Positions 23,736-36,056 of a stretch of DNA of 64,000 nucleotides are shown here, one piece after another. Under the pieces are notes generated by a model, which saw only the letters and a list, made by a program, of their open reading frames with translations, was not told where the DNA came from and did not search any database. This stretch comes from Erythrobasidium yunnanense (lineage: Eukaryota; Basidiomycota; Cystobasidiomycetes; Erythrobasidiales; Erythrobasidiaceae). A program made the translations under genes and the position numbers. The DNA lies in the NCBI GenBank assembly GCA_001600175.1, contig BCJC01000001.1, positions 3,395,652 to 3,459,651 on the forward strand. The letters run 5' to 3'. Every line of letters starts with the position of its first letter. The stretch's first letter is position 1.

Positions 23736-26208
23736 TCACCCATCTTTGCGCGCTTCCAATTCTTTCGAAGCGGCCTGCACTTGCCGTTCTGCCTCTTCCG
23801 CCTTGTCTACGGTGACAGCGTCCTCCACTACCCGGCCCTTCGAATCTAGATCCACAGGTGGTGACTGTAGCTCTGTCGAAGGTAGCTCGTCATCGTCATC
23901 GCTATCATCGTCTACATTGTGTCGATCCACTCGGCCCTCCTCACGGGGTTTGTCATCGTCATCGTCCTCTTCTTCAATGTCCTCAATATCACCGCTGTCT
24001 GCTCTGACTTGAACAATGTCTTCGGAGTTCGTTCGATGAGACAAGGCTGGCTTTGCAGGCTCCTTTACATGCATAGCAGACTCTTGCACCTTCGTGACGC
24101 CTGCGTCCTTCGTATTTTGCGATGGCTGTGCATCTGTGTTTTGTGCTTTTGCTGTACTTTCAGTATCCGATACAGGTTTGATTGGATCGGTGGTCGAAGC
24201 AGCCGAAGCAGGCGTAGTAGGCGTGTTCGCGCCGGTGGTAGCTGCCGATGATACGCCTGACTCTACCTTCTTCGCAGAGGTGGATGGCGCACCGTCTGTC
24301 TCCTCGTCTGAAGACTGGACAACTCCAGTATGCGATTCTTTGTCGATGGCTGCGTCTGCCAAAGAGTCGACACGCGGTTCTCGCTGAAGATCGTATGTTC
24401 TCCTCGGCTTCTGAGGCGGCTTCAGCCTTCTTCTCGTTACCTGGGACATTGATTAGCGAAAGAAACGTATGGAAATCGCTATATGTGCTCACCATGACCG
24501 GACTGCTACTTTTCTGTATTAGGTAGTGACTGACGCTGCCCAAGATGATTCCCTTCAACTTCCCTAAGCCTCTAGAGCCGACAATCACGAGGGTGGGATG
24601 GAAGTAGTCTATCAGATCTACCAGCATATGCCTCGCATTTTTGGCATGGATCGCTTGGCAGAGGACGCGGATGTGGAGATGGGTGCGTTCGATAAGTGCC
24701 GTAGCTAAGATAGCAAGTACCTATCAGCACAATCACTCGTAGCATATCCAAAAGCATGGAATCCTACCTTCTCGCGATAGTTGGAGCACCCGCGTTTGCC
24801 TTTCGTGCTGGTTGCGGATCTTTTGTGTCTTGTCGTAATGGCGCGTGTCATCAGGATCGACTGTACACTGATGTCTCAGTAAGAGCCAAATTTATGCGAC
24901 GAACAACGCACGCTTCGAATCCGTCTCCATTACAGTCACGAAAAGTAATTCGTCTCCATTCCGCAGGACCGTTCCGATAGCCCATTCTATAGCATAGTAT
25001 GATTCTTCAGATAGATCGCTTGCGACTACGTACGTCTTCTTCTGTTTCCTCGGCTTGCGATTCGCATTGGATGGCGTGGTTCCCTTGATGAAACCGTCTG
25101 GATCTCCATGAGTTAAAGTGATCGTACACCTATTTCTTTCATGTAAAGGACGTGATGATACCAAAGGATATTCATCCTTGCTGTTCACGCTGTTGATGGA
25201 TCCGGTTTGAGAAGTAAGCCGGCGCGAGTGTGGGCGGGAAGGGTGAAGACCAGCACTGCGGTGATGATTGTCTTTCTCGTCGAGATCATGAAGGGAAGTA
25301 TTCGAGTTGCCGGCAGTCAGATGATGATGCCCAAACGGGGAGGTGGATGAAGTCGATGGGGATTTCACCAAGTTGGGACCATCTATAGGCTCCATGTCGA
25401 GCACTGCCAGCGCAGGTATCTCAGATTCTAGATACTCTGCAGCTCGTTTGCCAGTCCCGGAGTTTGCACTCGTGTTTGCCCGTACTTCTGGGTCATCGCG
25501 ATAGTCGTTCTCCCATGGATCATCGCTCTCTTCTTCTTCTTCGTCGTCGTTTCGCTGTGACTGGTTCTCGTCGCTATCGCTGCTGCTTTCGTTGTCGGAT
25601 GGATGCGACGGCGCATGCTCGTGCAGCTCGACGCTGCTACTTGACGCATTGTTGAATGACGATGTCGATGCTGCTGGTCCACCGTACAGCGATGAATTGT
25701 TGGATCCAGATCTGTTCAGACTGCTGCTGGGCTCGCTGCCGTTCTCGCTGGCTGCTTTCTGGCTCTCGCGCTCAGTCGATGATCCCCGCTCGCTGCCAGT
25801 ACCTCCGTCACGTCCAGCATACGGCGACGGCTTCCTTCTTCTAGACTTCCGCGAGAATGCTCTGAACAATCCTCGAGAACGTCGCTTGCTGCTGCTGGAT
25901 CCCCCGCCGTTTTGGCCCTCATCGCTGTCGTCCTCATTGTCGCTGGACTGCGCGCTGCTGGTCGTACTTGGACTGTGGAAATGGAACGATGACAGCGTAC
26001 GACTCAGCATCAGTCTGGCTTGGATCGAGTTGGGCGGGTCAGGTCTGGCCGGTCGACCCGGATCCGGATTGCAATTGCAATCGCTCATCGCCCTCGCAGC
26101 TGACCTATGCATCATTGTTATGTGCTCATGTACGACAGCGCACGCGACACGCCAACAATTCAGCGAGCTGACATATGTCTTGACTTCCCTCCTATCCCTT
26201 ATATTCAT
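23736..26208 (-). CDS. Universal stress protein (UspA) domain protein
   Basis: Four exons on the minus strand. A Ser-rich, acidic and basic disordered region of about 300 residues precedes a UspA fold starting TYVVASDLSEESYYAIEWA. The ATP-binding signature GSRGLGKLKGIILGSVSHYL is followed by SSPVM, joined across the intron near 24449-24493 to VTRRRLK. After that comes a 230-residue Glu/Asp/Ser-rich tail (IEDIEEEDDDDD). Fungal proteins of this type have the same split layout. The role is nucleotide binding and stress response by family; no client is known. The start is uncertain: ATGs in frame lie at 26208, 26115 and 26088, and the last (MSDCNCNPDP) is equally possible. It is divergent from Rev7. 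Confidence 0.85.
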
Positions 26209-26480
26209 TCGCTTGAATTACACAAGCAGATTCAGTAGTCGAGCTCTTCTAAATTGGCCGATTCGTCATCTCACAACATGTGCGTGCATCCTAACGGGTT
26301 GAAGCTCATATGGGCCGTATCAAGTCTTTTGTTTTAGCGGACAAGCTCGCGACGCAGGTCTGTACAGCTTGTGTGTACACCTAGCATGAAAACTACAGCA
26401 CAAAGCTGCTTACATCTTGCAAATGCAATATACACGTCCCCTTGCTTTTCACGTGCCCTTTGCTTCCCGCCGTACTCGAC

Positions 26481-27769
26481 ATGGCACCTACGAAGAAGGG
26501 CAAGCAGAAGGCCCAGCAAGCAGTCGCTGAGAAGGAGAAAGATATAGGGCAGGAGCTGCTGTCGTTCAATGGTGAGATGCCAGGAAAGGCTGTAAGATTG
26601 CGTCAAGGAGGACTGACGCTTTTGCCGGCAGACACGGTGCACTTTGTCGTCGAGTTTCGTATGCTCTGATACCTTTGAAGTATGGATGTCAACTATGTCT
26701 AATGCCTTACCTGTCCTGCCTGGCCCTCCAGTCGAAGTCGCGTTCAATACCATTCTGTACCTTCGTCAAGTCTATCCTCCATGCAAGTTGCTATTCCTGC
26801 CCTCTCAACCTCTCACATCCCTCCTCTTCCATTCGTGTCCAAACGCTGACAATGTAAACCGGCCCGCAGACATCTTCTCCAAAGTCAAGAAGTACGAAAC
26901 GCCGGTCTGGAAAGCCCGTGTGCCCATCTTGCAGAATTACCTAGCAGATGCCTGTAAAGCAATCGGCGAACAGCTGTCAAAGGGCTTGATCAAGCAAGTC
27001 TGCCTGACTATCCGGTCAATCGATTCGACGTCGATTAGTCTAGCTGGGAATGATGGTGCAAGAGGGAATGGAAGATTCTTGGAAACGTTTGTCTTTGATT
27101 TTACCTTCCTGGGAGTCGGGAAGTTGTTCTTCGCAAGCACGACGGACAAGGACATAAAGTGAGTCTGGGCCACTGCGATCGAGGTCGGCTAGATAAGTGC
27201 AACAGAGAGCTATATACTGACAGCGTTTCATTCTGCACCGTTAGGATCGAAGGCAGCCCGACTAGAGGCCAGCTGGCTATGGTCCTCCGTGGCCTTCTCA
27301 TCAAGCTAAGCGTAATGGAAGGCCAGTTGAATGGCTATCCAGAAGGTATGGCTTTCAGAGCGTGATGATGTAGTAAAAATACTCAGTATCTCTTGTTGGT
27401 GCTCTGACTTAGGCGAAACCACATTCGATATAGGGATAAAGATGCAAGAAGAGTTTGAGTCTGATCCCACGATGAGCGATAGAAACAAGGTAGGCATTGG
27501 TTACATGATCAGTCTTCAAGGTTTAAGGGGAACGAAACTAAACGCACTGACCATGCAGGGCAAAGATCCACTTTGGATACCTGGCCAGGTAGACGAGGAC
27601 AAGATGGTCAGCATTCCGATACGTACAGCACCGATGGGCGTGATCAATGTGAGCCGACCGTTTCGACATGTTCTAATCAGAGCTGACTTTGCATTGGCTG
27701 CCTCTTCAGATGCAACTATACGTGCAAGAAAATGTATCAAAGGCGAACAAGGATCAAGAGGAGAGCTAG
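26481..27769 (+). CDS. rev7: Rev7/MAD2B HORMA-domain subunit of DNA polymerase zeta
   Basis: Seven introns (eight exons) yield about 260 residues. The start MAPTKKGKQKAQ is basic. The HORMA domain follows: FVVEFLEVAFNTILYLRQVYP, IFSKVKKYETPVW, then AIGEQLSKGLIKQVCL and FETFVFDF-like strands. The C-terminal safety-belt part is WIPGQVDEDKMVSIPIRTAPMG, and the stop is at 27767-27769. Rev7 bridges Rev3 and Rev1 in translesion synthesis and also acts in end protection. The third intron (26783-26869) starts with GC instead of GT: TAT CCT CCA T|gcaagt ... cag|AC ATC TTC restores the conserved VYPPYIFSK. Checkpoint Mad2 is less likely because the YPxxIFxKxKKY pattern is that of Rev7. Confidence 0.88.
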
Positions 27770-28021
27770 TCACAATCACCTGCCTCGGATTCTATCCTTT
27801 CGATGCGCATAAGCGGTCCTTCGCGAGACAGAATTGGAACGACGTGCTTGTTTGCATTGGAAATTTGCTACAACATGGAACCCCTTCTGCGCTACAAATA
27901 GATAACGAAGATATAGCACAAGCACCTTTCCTACTTCTGCAAGTGCAATTTTTCCGTGTCCAGAATGGCCGGATTTTGGGTGTGATCCTCAGGGCCCGGG
28001 CGAGCAGGGACTCAGGGACAC

Positions 28022-31000
28022 TTAGGTCTCGATATTCTGTCGACCGGTGTTTTCGTGCGCCTCGAACGCTATTCGAGTAGCGATATTCATAGATTGAAGC
28101 TCTTGGAAGAGAAGCTTAGCAGCGTAGGGTAGCAGGACTTGGGAGACTATTGTGCGGAGGAAGCATCAGGAATCTATTGGAGTAGTGCAAGTGAGCAACA
28201 CGTAAACTTACTAGCTGTCTTGTTCTTGCAAGATCTGCATTCGAAAGACTGCTTCTTTAGATTGGCAATAGCGATCATACCGCAGCTGAACATACATTAG
28301 ATTAGTATAATCCGTGTGGAAACGCACATTCGACACTCACATATCGCAGACGTGCACTCTGTAGCCGTCACTTGCTTCGAACATCCTCTCTTTCAGGAAA
28401 GCAGCAACACCGCTGAGAAAGCCAAATATTAGCCATAGCGCCACTAACAATGCAACACAGGACATACTGTGCAATCATACAATCTCTCTCCATCTCTCCG
28501 AAACGCAGACCTCCATCTCTTGATCTACCTTCTACCGGCTGTCTCGTAAGGATCTGGACAGGCCCTCTGGCTCTCGAATGAATCTTGTCGTCGACCATGT
28601 GCTTCAGTCTTTGATAGTATGTTGGGCCAAAGTAGACTTGTGCACGGAGTTTCTGTCCAGTATGACCGTTGTAGAGTACTTCCAGCCCACGGGATTGGTA
28701 GCCTTGATCGCGCAAAAGCTGGGAGATATGCTCTACGGTGACTTCGTTGAAAGGTGTAGCATCTCCCTCGTTTCCATGGATGCAAGAGACTTTACTCAGT
28801 AACGCCTCGACCAAATGTCCGATCGTCATGCGCGAAGGAATAGCGTGAGGATTGATGATGATATCAGGCGTAATACCTTCTACAGAGAAAGGCATGTCCT
28901 CTTGTCGGTATGTGATGCCAATTGTTCCTTTCTGACCGTGTCTCGAAGCGAACTTATCCCCTGTCTGCGGTACTCTGGTAGATCGAATACGGATCTTGAC
29001 GAACTTCAAGCCTTCGTTGTTTGTCGTGACCAATACTTGGTCGACGATACCGTTCTCTGTACTCTTGAGCGGTGTGGAGACATCTCGCTTCGTCTGCGTC
29101 TTGCTCCTCTGACCCAGTTCTTCACTGTCTGCAGGTATAGGCGCAGTTTTGCCAATGATGATGTCCTCTCCACTAACTCTTGATCCAGGAGAGATCAGGC
29201 CATCAGAGTCTAGCTTGTCGTATGTACCATGCTTGAGCCTGAGTGTAGTCTCCCACGTTGGTTTCTCGAACTCTTCCATCGTGATTTGACCCTGCTTCTT
29301 CTCTTGATCCATGTATGTTTTGTAATAGAGCGATCTAAACAAGCCTCTGTCTATACTACTCTGGTTCATGATGACGGAATCTTCTTGATTATAGCCAGAG
29401 TAGCACAGAATAGCGACGATAGCATTCTGACCTGCCGGCAGCTCTCTGAAACGTAGATACTCCATAGACCGTGTTGTTGCTAGAGGTTTCTGAGGATAGT
29501 AGAGGATGTTTGCCATAGTGTCCATTCGGACTTGGTAATTTGTAAGGTAGACGCCCATCGCTTGTTTACCCATTGCAGATTGGTAAGTATTACGAGGCGA
29601 TTGATTGTGATCGGGGAAGGGGATGATAGAAGCGCAGATACCGAGGATCATAGCTGGATGAATCTCGCAATGCGTCCAGGTCTGACAGTATGTAGCTACT
29701 GAAGGCTTGACTCTCTGTCCTTGGTCCACAGGCTTTTCAACGACCTTGCCTGTCCGTTGATAGTCTCGCACTTCTTCGAGATCTTCAGGCGTCATGCTGA
29801 TCATGACTGTCTCCTCCTCTTCGGCATCCAAGTATTCCACAATACCATTGTCGACTAATTGCTGCCATCTGAAAGGATTTTCTTCATCGTCTTGACCATT
29901 CTGAATCCAGTTCAGATGGTGCCGCTTGAGGGCTAGGTTCATATCCTCCTCGACGATGAAGAGCGGTCTGCACACTCTTCCTGCATCCGTGAAGATCCTC
30001 AACTCCCTCTCTCGCACATCTCTGACCACAGACACTTCCGCCGAGATATCACCACATCTCCTCAATTTCTTGATAGTATGTACCAATTGTTGAGGATCTC
30101 GGTGTACACCTTGCCAGACACCGTTCACGAATACCTTTGTGCTCTTGCCCAACTCTGACGAGAACTCCTCAAAGTTCTCCATACCCCATTCTTCCAAGAA
30201 CTCCACGATGGGCGCCGAAGGAGATCCTACGGAGATGTACGCCATGAGCGCCAGGTTCTTGACGAGACCACATGCTTGTCCTTCTGGTGTTTCGGCAGGA
30301 CAGACCATTCCCCAGTGCGAATTGTGCAATTGACGGGGTTTCGCAATCTTGCCATCTCGTCCTATAGGAGTGTTGCACCGCCGTAAATGCGATAGAGTGG
30401 ATGCGAACGTATATCTGTTCAGCACTTGTGAGACACCGGCTTTAGCTTGCATGGCCTTCTTCTGATCTCCCCAGTTTCCGGTGGCGATGGAATACTTGAG
30501 ACCGTTAGTGATGGTGTTGGATTTGATAGCTTGTTCGAGGTGGAACTCCTTCTGTGTCTCGACGCACTGCAGACAACTGCAGTCAGTATGCATTACCTTT
30601 CTTTTCAAGCTGTTGGCTCACCTTCTGCAAATGCCTATAGACGTCCTTCGTGAGTTTCCTAAACAATTGCCTAAACAGAGCTCCCAGCAGCGGTCCCGCC
30701 AAATCAAGCCTCTTTCTTCCATAATGATCTCTATCATCCAACTCTCTTCTCTCCAGCGCCGCTAATAGGAGTCTATGGACCATATATCCGAAGAAATACG
30801 CCTTCTTGTTGCTCTGGTTCTCAGACATGCTGATGTGCGGTAGCATTTCTTTCTGTAAGATCTCTTGCGCATACCGAAGACGGCGCTCGCGGTTCAGACC
30901 GGTGGTCGTGCCTCGACGACCAATGAAGTCGAGCGCGACCTGCCAGATAACACCGTAAGCCAACCCAAGCAGGTAGGGAAAGAAGACGCCAAACTTACCT

Positions 31001-32095
31001 CCTGGTCCTGAATAGGGAAAGCTTCCTGCAAACATGGCTTCATCATGTCGAAGAGCTCTGTATCGTTCTTGTCGTAGCAAATGTGGTCGAGAATATCTTT
31101 ATCTGCAATAACGTTGAGCGCACGGAAGACGACTACGATAGGGATATCATTTCGGATGTAGGGTAGTGTTGCTTTCATGACTTGGCCAGATACGCTCTGC
31201 GGACGCACATTAGAAGGGCTAAGTAGCAAGTGAGAGGAGACCTACATCGCTCGACTGCTTCGCTGCCATCATCTTGATCATGAGCTGCGATATCGTCTTT
31301 CCTCCCTTTTCTACAGCTGACCGGATCTCTGCTTGATACGTGACAGCCGAGGGCGGCGCTTTCGCGAAGACATAGACCTGATTCGCGGCTGTCCTCTCCT
31401 GCGCAATGAGTACCTTCTCTGATCCATTGATGATGAAGTATCCTCCCATATCGAATGGACACTCATTGAGCTCGAAGAGGGATGCTTCGTCTTGTGGTTG
31501 CAGGATACAGAAGTCGCTCTGAAGCATGATGGGGACCTTTCCGATGTAGACTTTCTTGACAGTTGATCCTTCTGCATCTCCAGTGTTCTCTTCTATGGTC
31601 TCCCACACCGGCTCTCCCGTCACTGGGTCATACTCTCCCTGCGCATGCTTCATTACTGATTTCTCTATATCGACATAGAGGGGCGCCGAGTAGGTCAAGT
31701 TTCTCAACCTCGCTTCGTTAGGGAACATGGGAGCTACACTTCCATCTGCTTCCGTCTGTGTCGGCCTTGAGAGGTAGATCTGACCAAACTTGATTTCAAA
31801 TCGCCTCGTCTCGTCGCTGTCTTTGCCCGTGTACTGCATGTTTTGGTCGAGGATCAACGTGCTGTTCTCATCTACCAGTTCTTGCATTGTATTTGTGACG
31901 AATTCATTGAACGAGGCGATCTGCTGCGACACGAGGGTCTTGTCTGAGAAGAATGAGGCGCAGACCATCCAGACGTCCTGAAGTTACGGCGCGAATCAGA
32001 CATGATACCGGCCATATTCCAGTGTAGATTCCCACCTCCTGGGTGATGATGCCGCCCTCATCCTCATACATGGATCCCTCGTAGCCGCCGTCCAT
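28022..32095 (-). CDS. rpb2: RNA polymerase II second largest subunit RPB2
   Basis: Catalytic-core subunit of RNA polymerase II, about 1,210 residues. It begins [15 protein letters not shown] (ATG at 32093-32095). Hallmarks in order are [79 protein letters not shown] (active-site region), [14 protein letters not shown] (hybrid-binding) and [14 protein letters not shown] (clamp). Three small terminal exons follow: [17 protein letters not shown], a zinc-ribbon exon with CGMIAI ... CRSCKN, and a last exon ending QNIET with TAA at 28022-28024. Those last exons are too short to show as long open frames and were found from splice sites. It converges on Rev7 (252 bp gap) and diverges from APC2. Confidence 0.97.
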
Positions 32096-32388
32096 GGTGG
32101 TCGCGGTTGGGCTCGTTCGTTCAGCAGAAACTCAGGTCAGTCTTGAGGAAGCAGCTCGTCGTCGTCGTTGTCTTCTATTCTCGTTGTTGTTGCTGGATTC
32201 CTCGCTGTTTTGTTGTCCTGATTTTGCTGGGAAGCGAGTCGGGCAGAGAAGAGAGTAAGCGAATACTGACTGCTCTATACAATCAAGCAGCAGAGAAGGG
32301 ACCTCATACAAGATATACAACATGGATCAATAACGACGTATAACAAGAGTCTAAGGGAAGATATAAGGCATCGCATAATACGCTGGCC
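32096..32388. promoter_or_regulatory. Divergent promoter shared by RPB2 and APC2
   Basis: A 293-bp gap between two oppositely transcribed essential genes. It includes GTCGTCGTTGTTGTTGCT-like GTT repeats near 32158-32195. I see no clear TATA box at a conserved distance. Confidence 0.5.
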
Positions 32389-34879
32389 ATGCAAGCTGCA
32401 GTCGCGGGACACGCTCGAAACAGCGCTGAAACAGACCTGGCAGCGCTATGGAACAGCACAATCCAATCACTGCTATCCACACAGTCCAGCTGGGACACCG
32501 CAACCGCTTTTCTCGCGCCAAAATCCATCCAGGAATCATCGGGGGAGCTGGATCCAGATGAAACAGTCATACGCGCTGTAAACGAGCTGCAAAATCATGG
32601 AAGAGTAGAAGAATTGCTGGAATGGCATACCTTACAAGTCACAGACAGGTTCAACGATGTTATTAAGCCCGAGATACGGGCACATTTCGAGAATCCAGAA
32701 GCTCGTTTGGACGCACTTCTCATCCGACTAGCTACGTATCTCCAACTATGGTCGCAGCCATACGACGCACTGCCCTCCGCATCCACTTCTTCACCTTCTT
32801 CGTCCCCGGCCATGCTCTTCCGGAGGCACTTCATCAGCCTCCTCTTCCCTCTTATTACGCGCAAAGACTTTGTAGACAGTCTACGCGCCTTCCTCAAATC
32901 TACATTCGAGCTCTCACAAGACTCCGAAGCGAGTCAGAGTCCCGAAGCAGCAGACATTCTTCGAGGCGTACAGGCAATCCACTATCTCTCGCTATTCGAG
33001 CGCTTCGAGCCAGTTCTCTTCAGTCTCGTCTACAGCATCATCGAAGAGAAGATAGCTTCTTCCTCCGCAGGCGATCTCGAGACGTCCAATCAGCTCGCTT
33101 CTCTCGGCGACTGGCTCACCTCTTCAATCGGAGAGTGGCTCATCTCGCTCTACGCCCTCGCATTCTCCGAAGCTGCCGAAGACGCCGCTCGCGCACGCGC
33201 TACACGGATCTTGAAGCCCACAATGCAGCGCTTCGAATACCACATCTATTCCGTTCTCTTCAAGATGCGCACCAGCGAGTTGTTCGACATCATCGTCGAT
33301 TTCCCAAATTCTTTACCCGCAATACAGGACTTACAGACCTGTTTAGCGAAAGTAGACCAGAAGAACTATCTTGTGCGCTCGCTGTGTCGACAGATCAAGA
33401 AACGCTTATTGCACCCTGGTGCAGACACGAAAGATATATTAACAAGTTATATAAACTTGATCAAAGTATTGAAAGTCCTGGATGGAAGTAATGTGCTTCT
33501 AGCGAGAGCTGCTGGGGAAATCAGGGAATACCTGAGGAATAGAAGCCTTACGATACGATGTATCGTGCAGGGCTTGATAGAGGAAGATGGAGAATTGCTC
33601 AATGAACTACGCGGAGGTGGGGATGGAACAGGAGACGATGAGAATGCTCTTTCTACAGCTCAAGAGCTCAAAGAGCGAGAGGAAGAAGCTGTTGAAGATT
33701 ATTCTGACGAAGGGTATAAATGGGTCCCAGCACCCGTGGATGCACCACCTTCGTACGCAAGCACGAAAAGAGCAGATATCATCCAGCTCCTCGTGTCCAT
33801 CTACGACACGAAAGAGCTGTTCATCAAAGAACTACAACATTTACTCGCGAATCGATTATTGCAGATCAAGAACTACGAAAGCGAGAAAGAACTACGGAAT
33901 ATCGAGATACTGAAGATCAGATTCGGCGAACAAGCTTTAGCAGGTCTAGAAGTGATGTTGAAAGACCTGGCGGATTCAAAGAGAATAGACACATCTCTGC
34001 ATTCATCAAGCACCAAATTCCCAGGTACGACTTCCGTCGCTACCCAAGCCTTAGTCGCGCCATTACATTCTACTATAATCTCACATCTTTTCTGGCCTGC
34101 CTTGCCTAAGAAAGAAGAATTAGGAGGCATGAAGCTACCTGGACAGTTGAAGAGTATTACAGAAGGATATGAGAAACTGTATAGGAAACTCAAGCCGGAC
34201 AAAAGATTGATCTGGATACCGCATTTGGGAACAGTCACGGTGGAAGTGCAGCTCAAGGATAGGATGGTGGAATTGGAGGTGTCGCCGCTGCAGGCTGCGC
34301 TGCTGGAGCTGTTTGCGGAGAAGGGTAAATAGATCTCTCAGACAATCAGAAAACTCAGCTGACCTCGTATCGGCAGCCGAACATACTGTATCAGGCTTAG
34401 CGGAAACGCTCAGACTGGCAGACCTAGATCCCGTCAAAGGTGCTTTACAGTTCTGGCAGACGAAAGGTGTCTTAGCTCCTTTGCCTCTTCCTCCCGGCGC
34501 GCCTATCGAAGAAGGGTCTGCCCGGTGGGCCGTCTGCGAGACACGACAAGAAGCCCTTCCTGGTCCTCACGAAATCAGCAAAGCCGAACAGCGCTCGCGA
34601 GCCAGTATCGCGAAATTCGACGCCAATCCACCCACTGCGATCCTTGGGCCTGAGGAAATTGAGAACCTAAAGACGTTCTTTCCCTTCATTACGAATATAC
34701 TTACGAATCTACATGCGATGCCGACGCAGAGGTTGCATAGCATGTTGAAAGCTGTCGCGCCTGGGTTTGGGGATAAGGCATATTCGGTGGATAAGTTGGA
34801 GATCTTCTTATTGCTGGCGAAGAGGGAGGGCGCGCTGGGGAGAAAAACGGGCGGTGATTGGGTGCTGCCGAATCGGTAG
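32389..34879 (+). CDS. apc2: Anaphase-promoting complex subunit 2 (cullin-like)
   Basis: Scaffold subunit of the APC/C ubiquitin ligase that pairs with the RING subunit Apc11. Two exons: the 44-bp intron near 34326-34369 joins EK to ADLVSAAEH. The product is about 810 residues. The N-terminal part is helical cullin repeats. The cullin-homology domain shows DIIQLLVSIYDTKELFIKEL, LLANRLLQIKNYESEKELR, LKIRFGEQALAGLEVMLKDL and a LIWIPHLGTVTVEV strand. The C-terminus has the APC2 winged-helix end (FPFITNILTNLHAMPTQRLH ... GALGRKTGGDWVL). Its 3' end is only 95 bp from the oppositely oriented NmrA-like gene. Confidence 0.92.
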
Positions 34880-34974
34880 ATGGACTTGCAATATAGTTCC
34901 AAGACATGCCTCTACCGAATGCTGACTCATATTGAGGATGGCTACAGAAGACTGACTATCTAGTGCGGCTACAG

Positions 34975-35898
34975 CTACTGCGGCGTAAACAAATCATCTG
35001 CGAGCTCTTCTATCCCTTTCGGCGTTCTGCCCAGCAGCTTCTGCAGCGTAGGATCCACTACGGCCGTCTCGCCCTGAGCGATGCCTTCATACCACCCCAC
35101 CCAACTTTCAATAACCCAGAAGCTATCTTCCGGCACTGATTTCTTCTCCTTATGATACTTCTCCGCCCCTTCCTTCCCTCTGTAATCTATGTTCACTTTC
35201 CTGCCTGATTTCTGCTCGAGAAGCTTGCAGACATCCAAGATAGACGTCGCTCGGGGGCCTGTGAGCCGAAGTGTCTGTCCCAAGTACTGCTGATAATTTG
35301 CAAGTATCTTGGCTGTACCCTCTGCCAAATCATCCCAGCCTACCCAGGCCATCTTTCCGTCATTTGGGATGACAACCTCTATCTGTTCGTTGCTTTTGCT
35401 GACTTTTATGTCTTGATACCCACAGTAGAGCCACCAGCTTTCTGCATAGATTCCCTCGCGTATAATGACATACTGTAGTCCGCTCGCTTGCAGTATCTTG
35501 ACAGTCTCGATATGTGCCTGTTGGACGCCCGACTTGCTCTCCATCCCAGTCTCTCCTCCAAACATCAAGCTTGTATATACCACCGTCTTGACACCCGCCA
35601 GTCTCGCAGCTTTAATAGCAGTTTCATGATACTTCCATCTATCGATAGCGGGACTAGGGTATGATATCAGGAAGAGCACGTCTCCTCCTTTGTACGCTTT
35701 TGCCAGTTCTTGAGGCGATGAAGCTGTATAATCTCCCTTGCGAACTTGTACACCAGCATCTTTGGCCACGCGAGAAACAGATTCTGGCTTTGTCGACGTA
35801 ATCACCAGCTTCTCGGCTGGGATCAGCTTGTTCTCTACGATGTACGACAGCGTCCTTGAGCCCAGATTGCCCGTCGTAGATGTCAGAATAAATGTCAT
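34975..35898 (-). CDS. NmrA-like NAD(P)-binding oxidoreductase
   Basis: Intronless, 307 residues. The N-terminal Rossmann motif MTFILTSTTGNLGSRTLSYI has the TGxxG core of atypical short-chain dehydrogenases. It continues with VRKGDYTASSPQELAKAYKG, then VVYTSLMFGG and YVIIREGIYAESWW, the usual order in NmrA/QorB-like NAD(P)H:quinone oxidoreductases. A catalytic YxxxK is not evident, which fits the redox-sensor or quinone reductase side of the family. It is divergent from TF copy 1 with 158 bp between them, so the two may share control. Substrate is unknown. Confidence 0.85.
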   Translation of the reverse strand: MTFILTSTTGNLGSRTLSYIVENKLIPAEKLVITSTKPESVSRVAKDAGVQVRKGDYTASSPQELAKAYKGGDVLFLISYPSPAIDRWKYHETAIKAARLAGVKTVVYTSLMFGGETGMESKSGVQQAHIETVKILQASGLQYVIIREGIYAESWWLYCGYQDIKVSKSNEQIEVVIPNDGKMAWVGWDDLAEGTAKILANYQQYLGQTLRLTGPRATSILDVCKLLEQKSGRKVNIDYRGKEGAEKYHKEKKSVPEDSFWVIESWVGWYEGIAQGETAVVDPTLQKLLGRTPKGIEELADDLFTPQ

Positions 35899-36056
35899 CT
35901 TTAAAGTACAGAGTAGTCAGTCAGTGAGTTGCGCGTGCTTTCGGCTTCTCTCGCTCGATAAACTTAGGGGTAGCTTGGAATCGGACTACACTACAAGAAG
36001 AGACGACCTTTTGAATGCTGCGATAACAACAAGACAATACGAGACAGTACGATACG

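Noticed and set aside
27770-28080. Rev7 continuing to 28080
   Set aside because: Splicing after VIN leads to a stop at 27769, and the region beyond 28022 is the last RPB2 exon on the other strand.
28525-30653. Several plus-strand frames opposite RPB2
   Set aside because: They are shadows of a strongly conserved minus-strand coding sequence.
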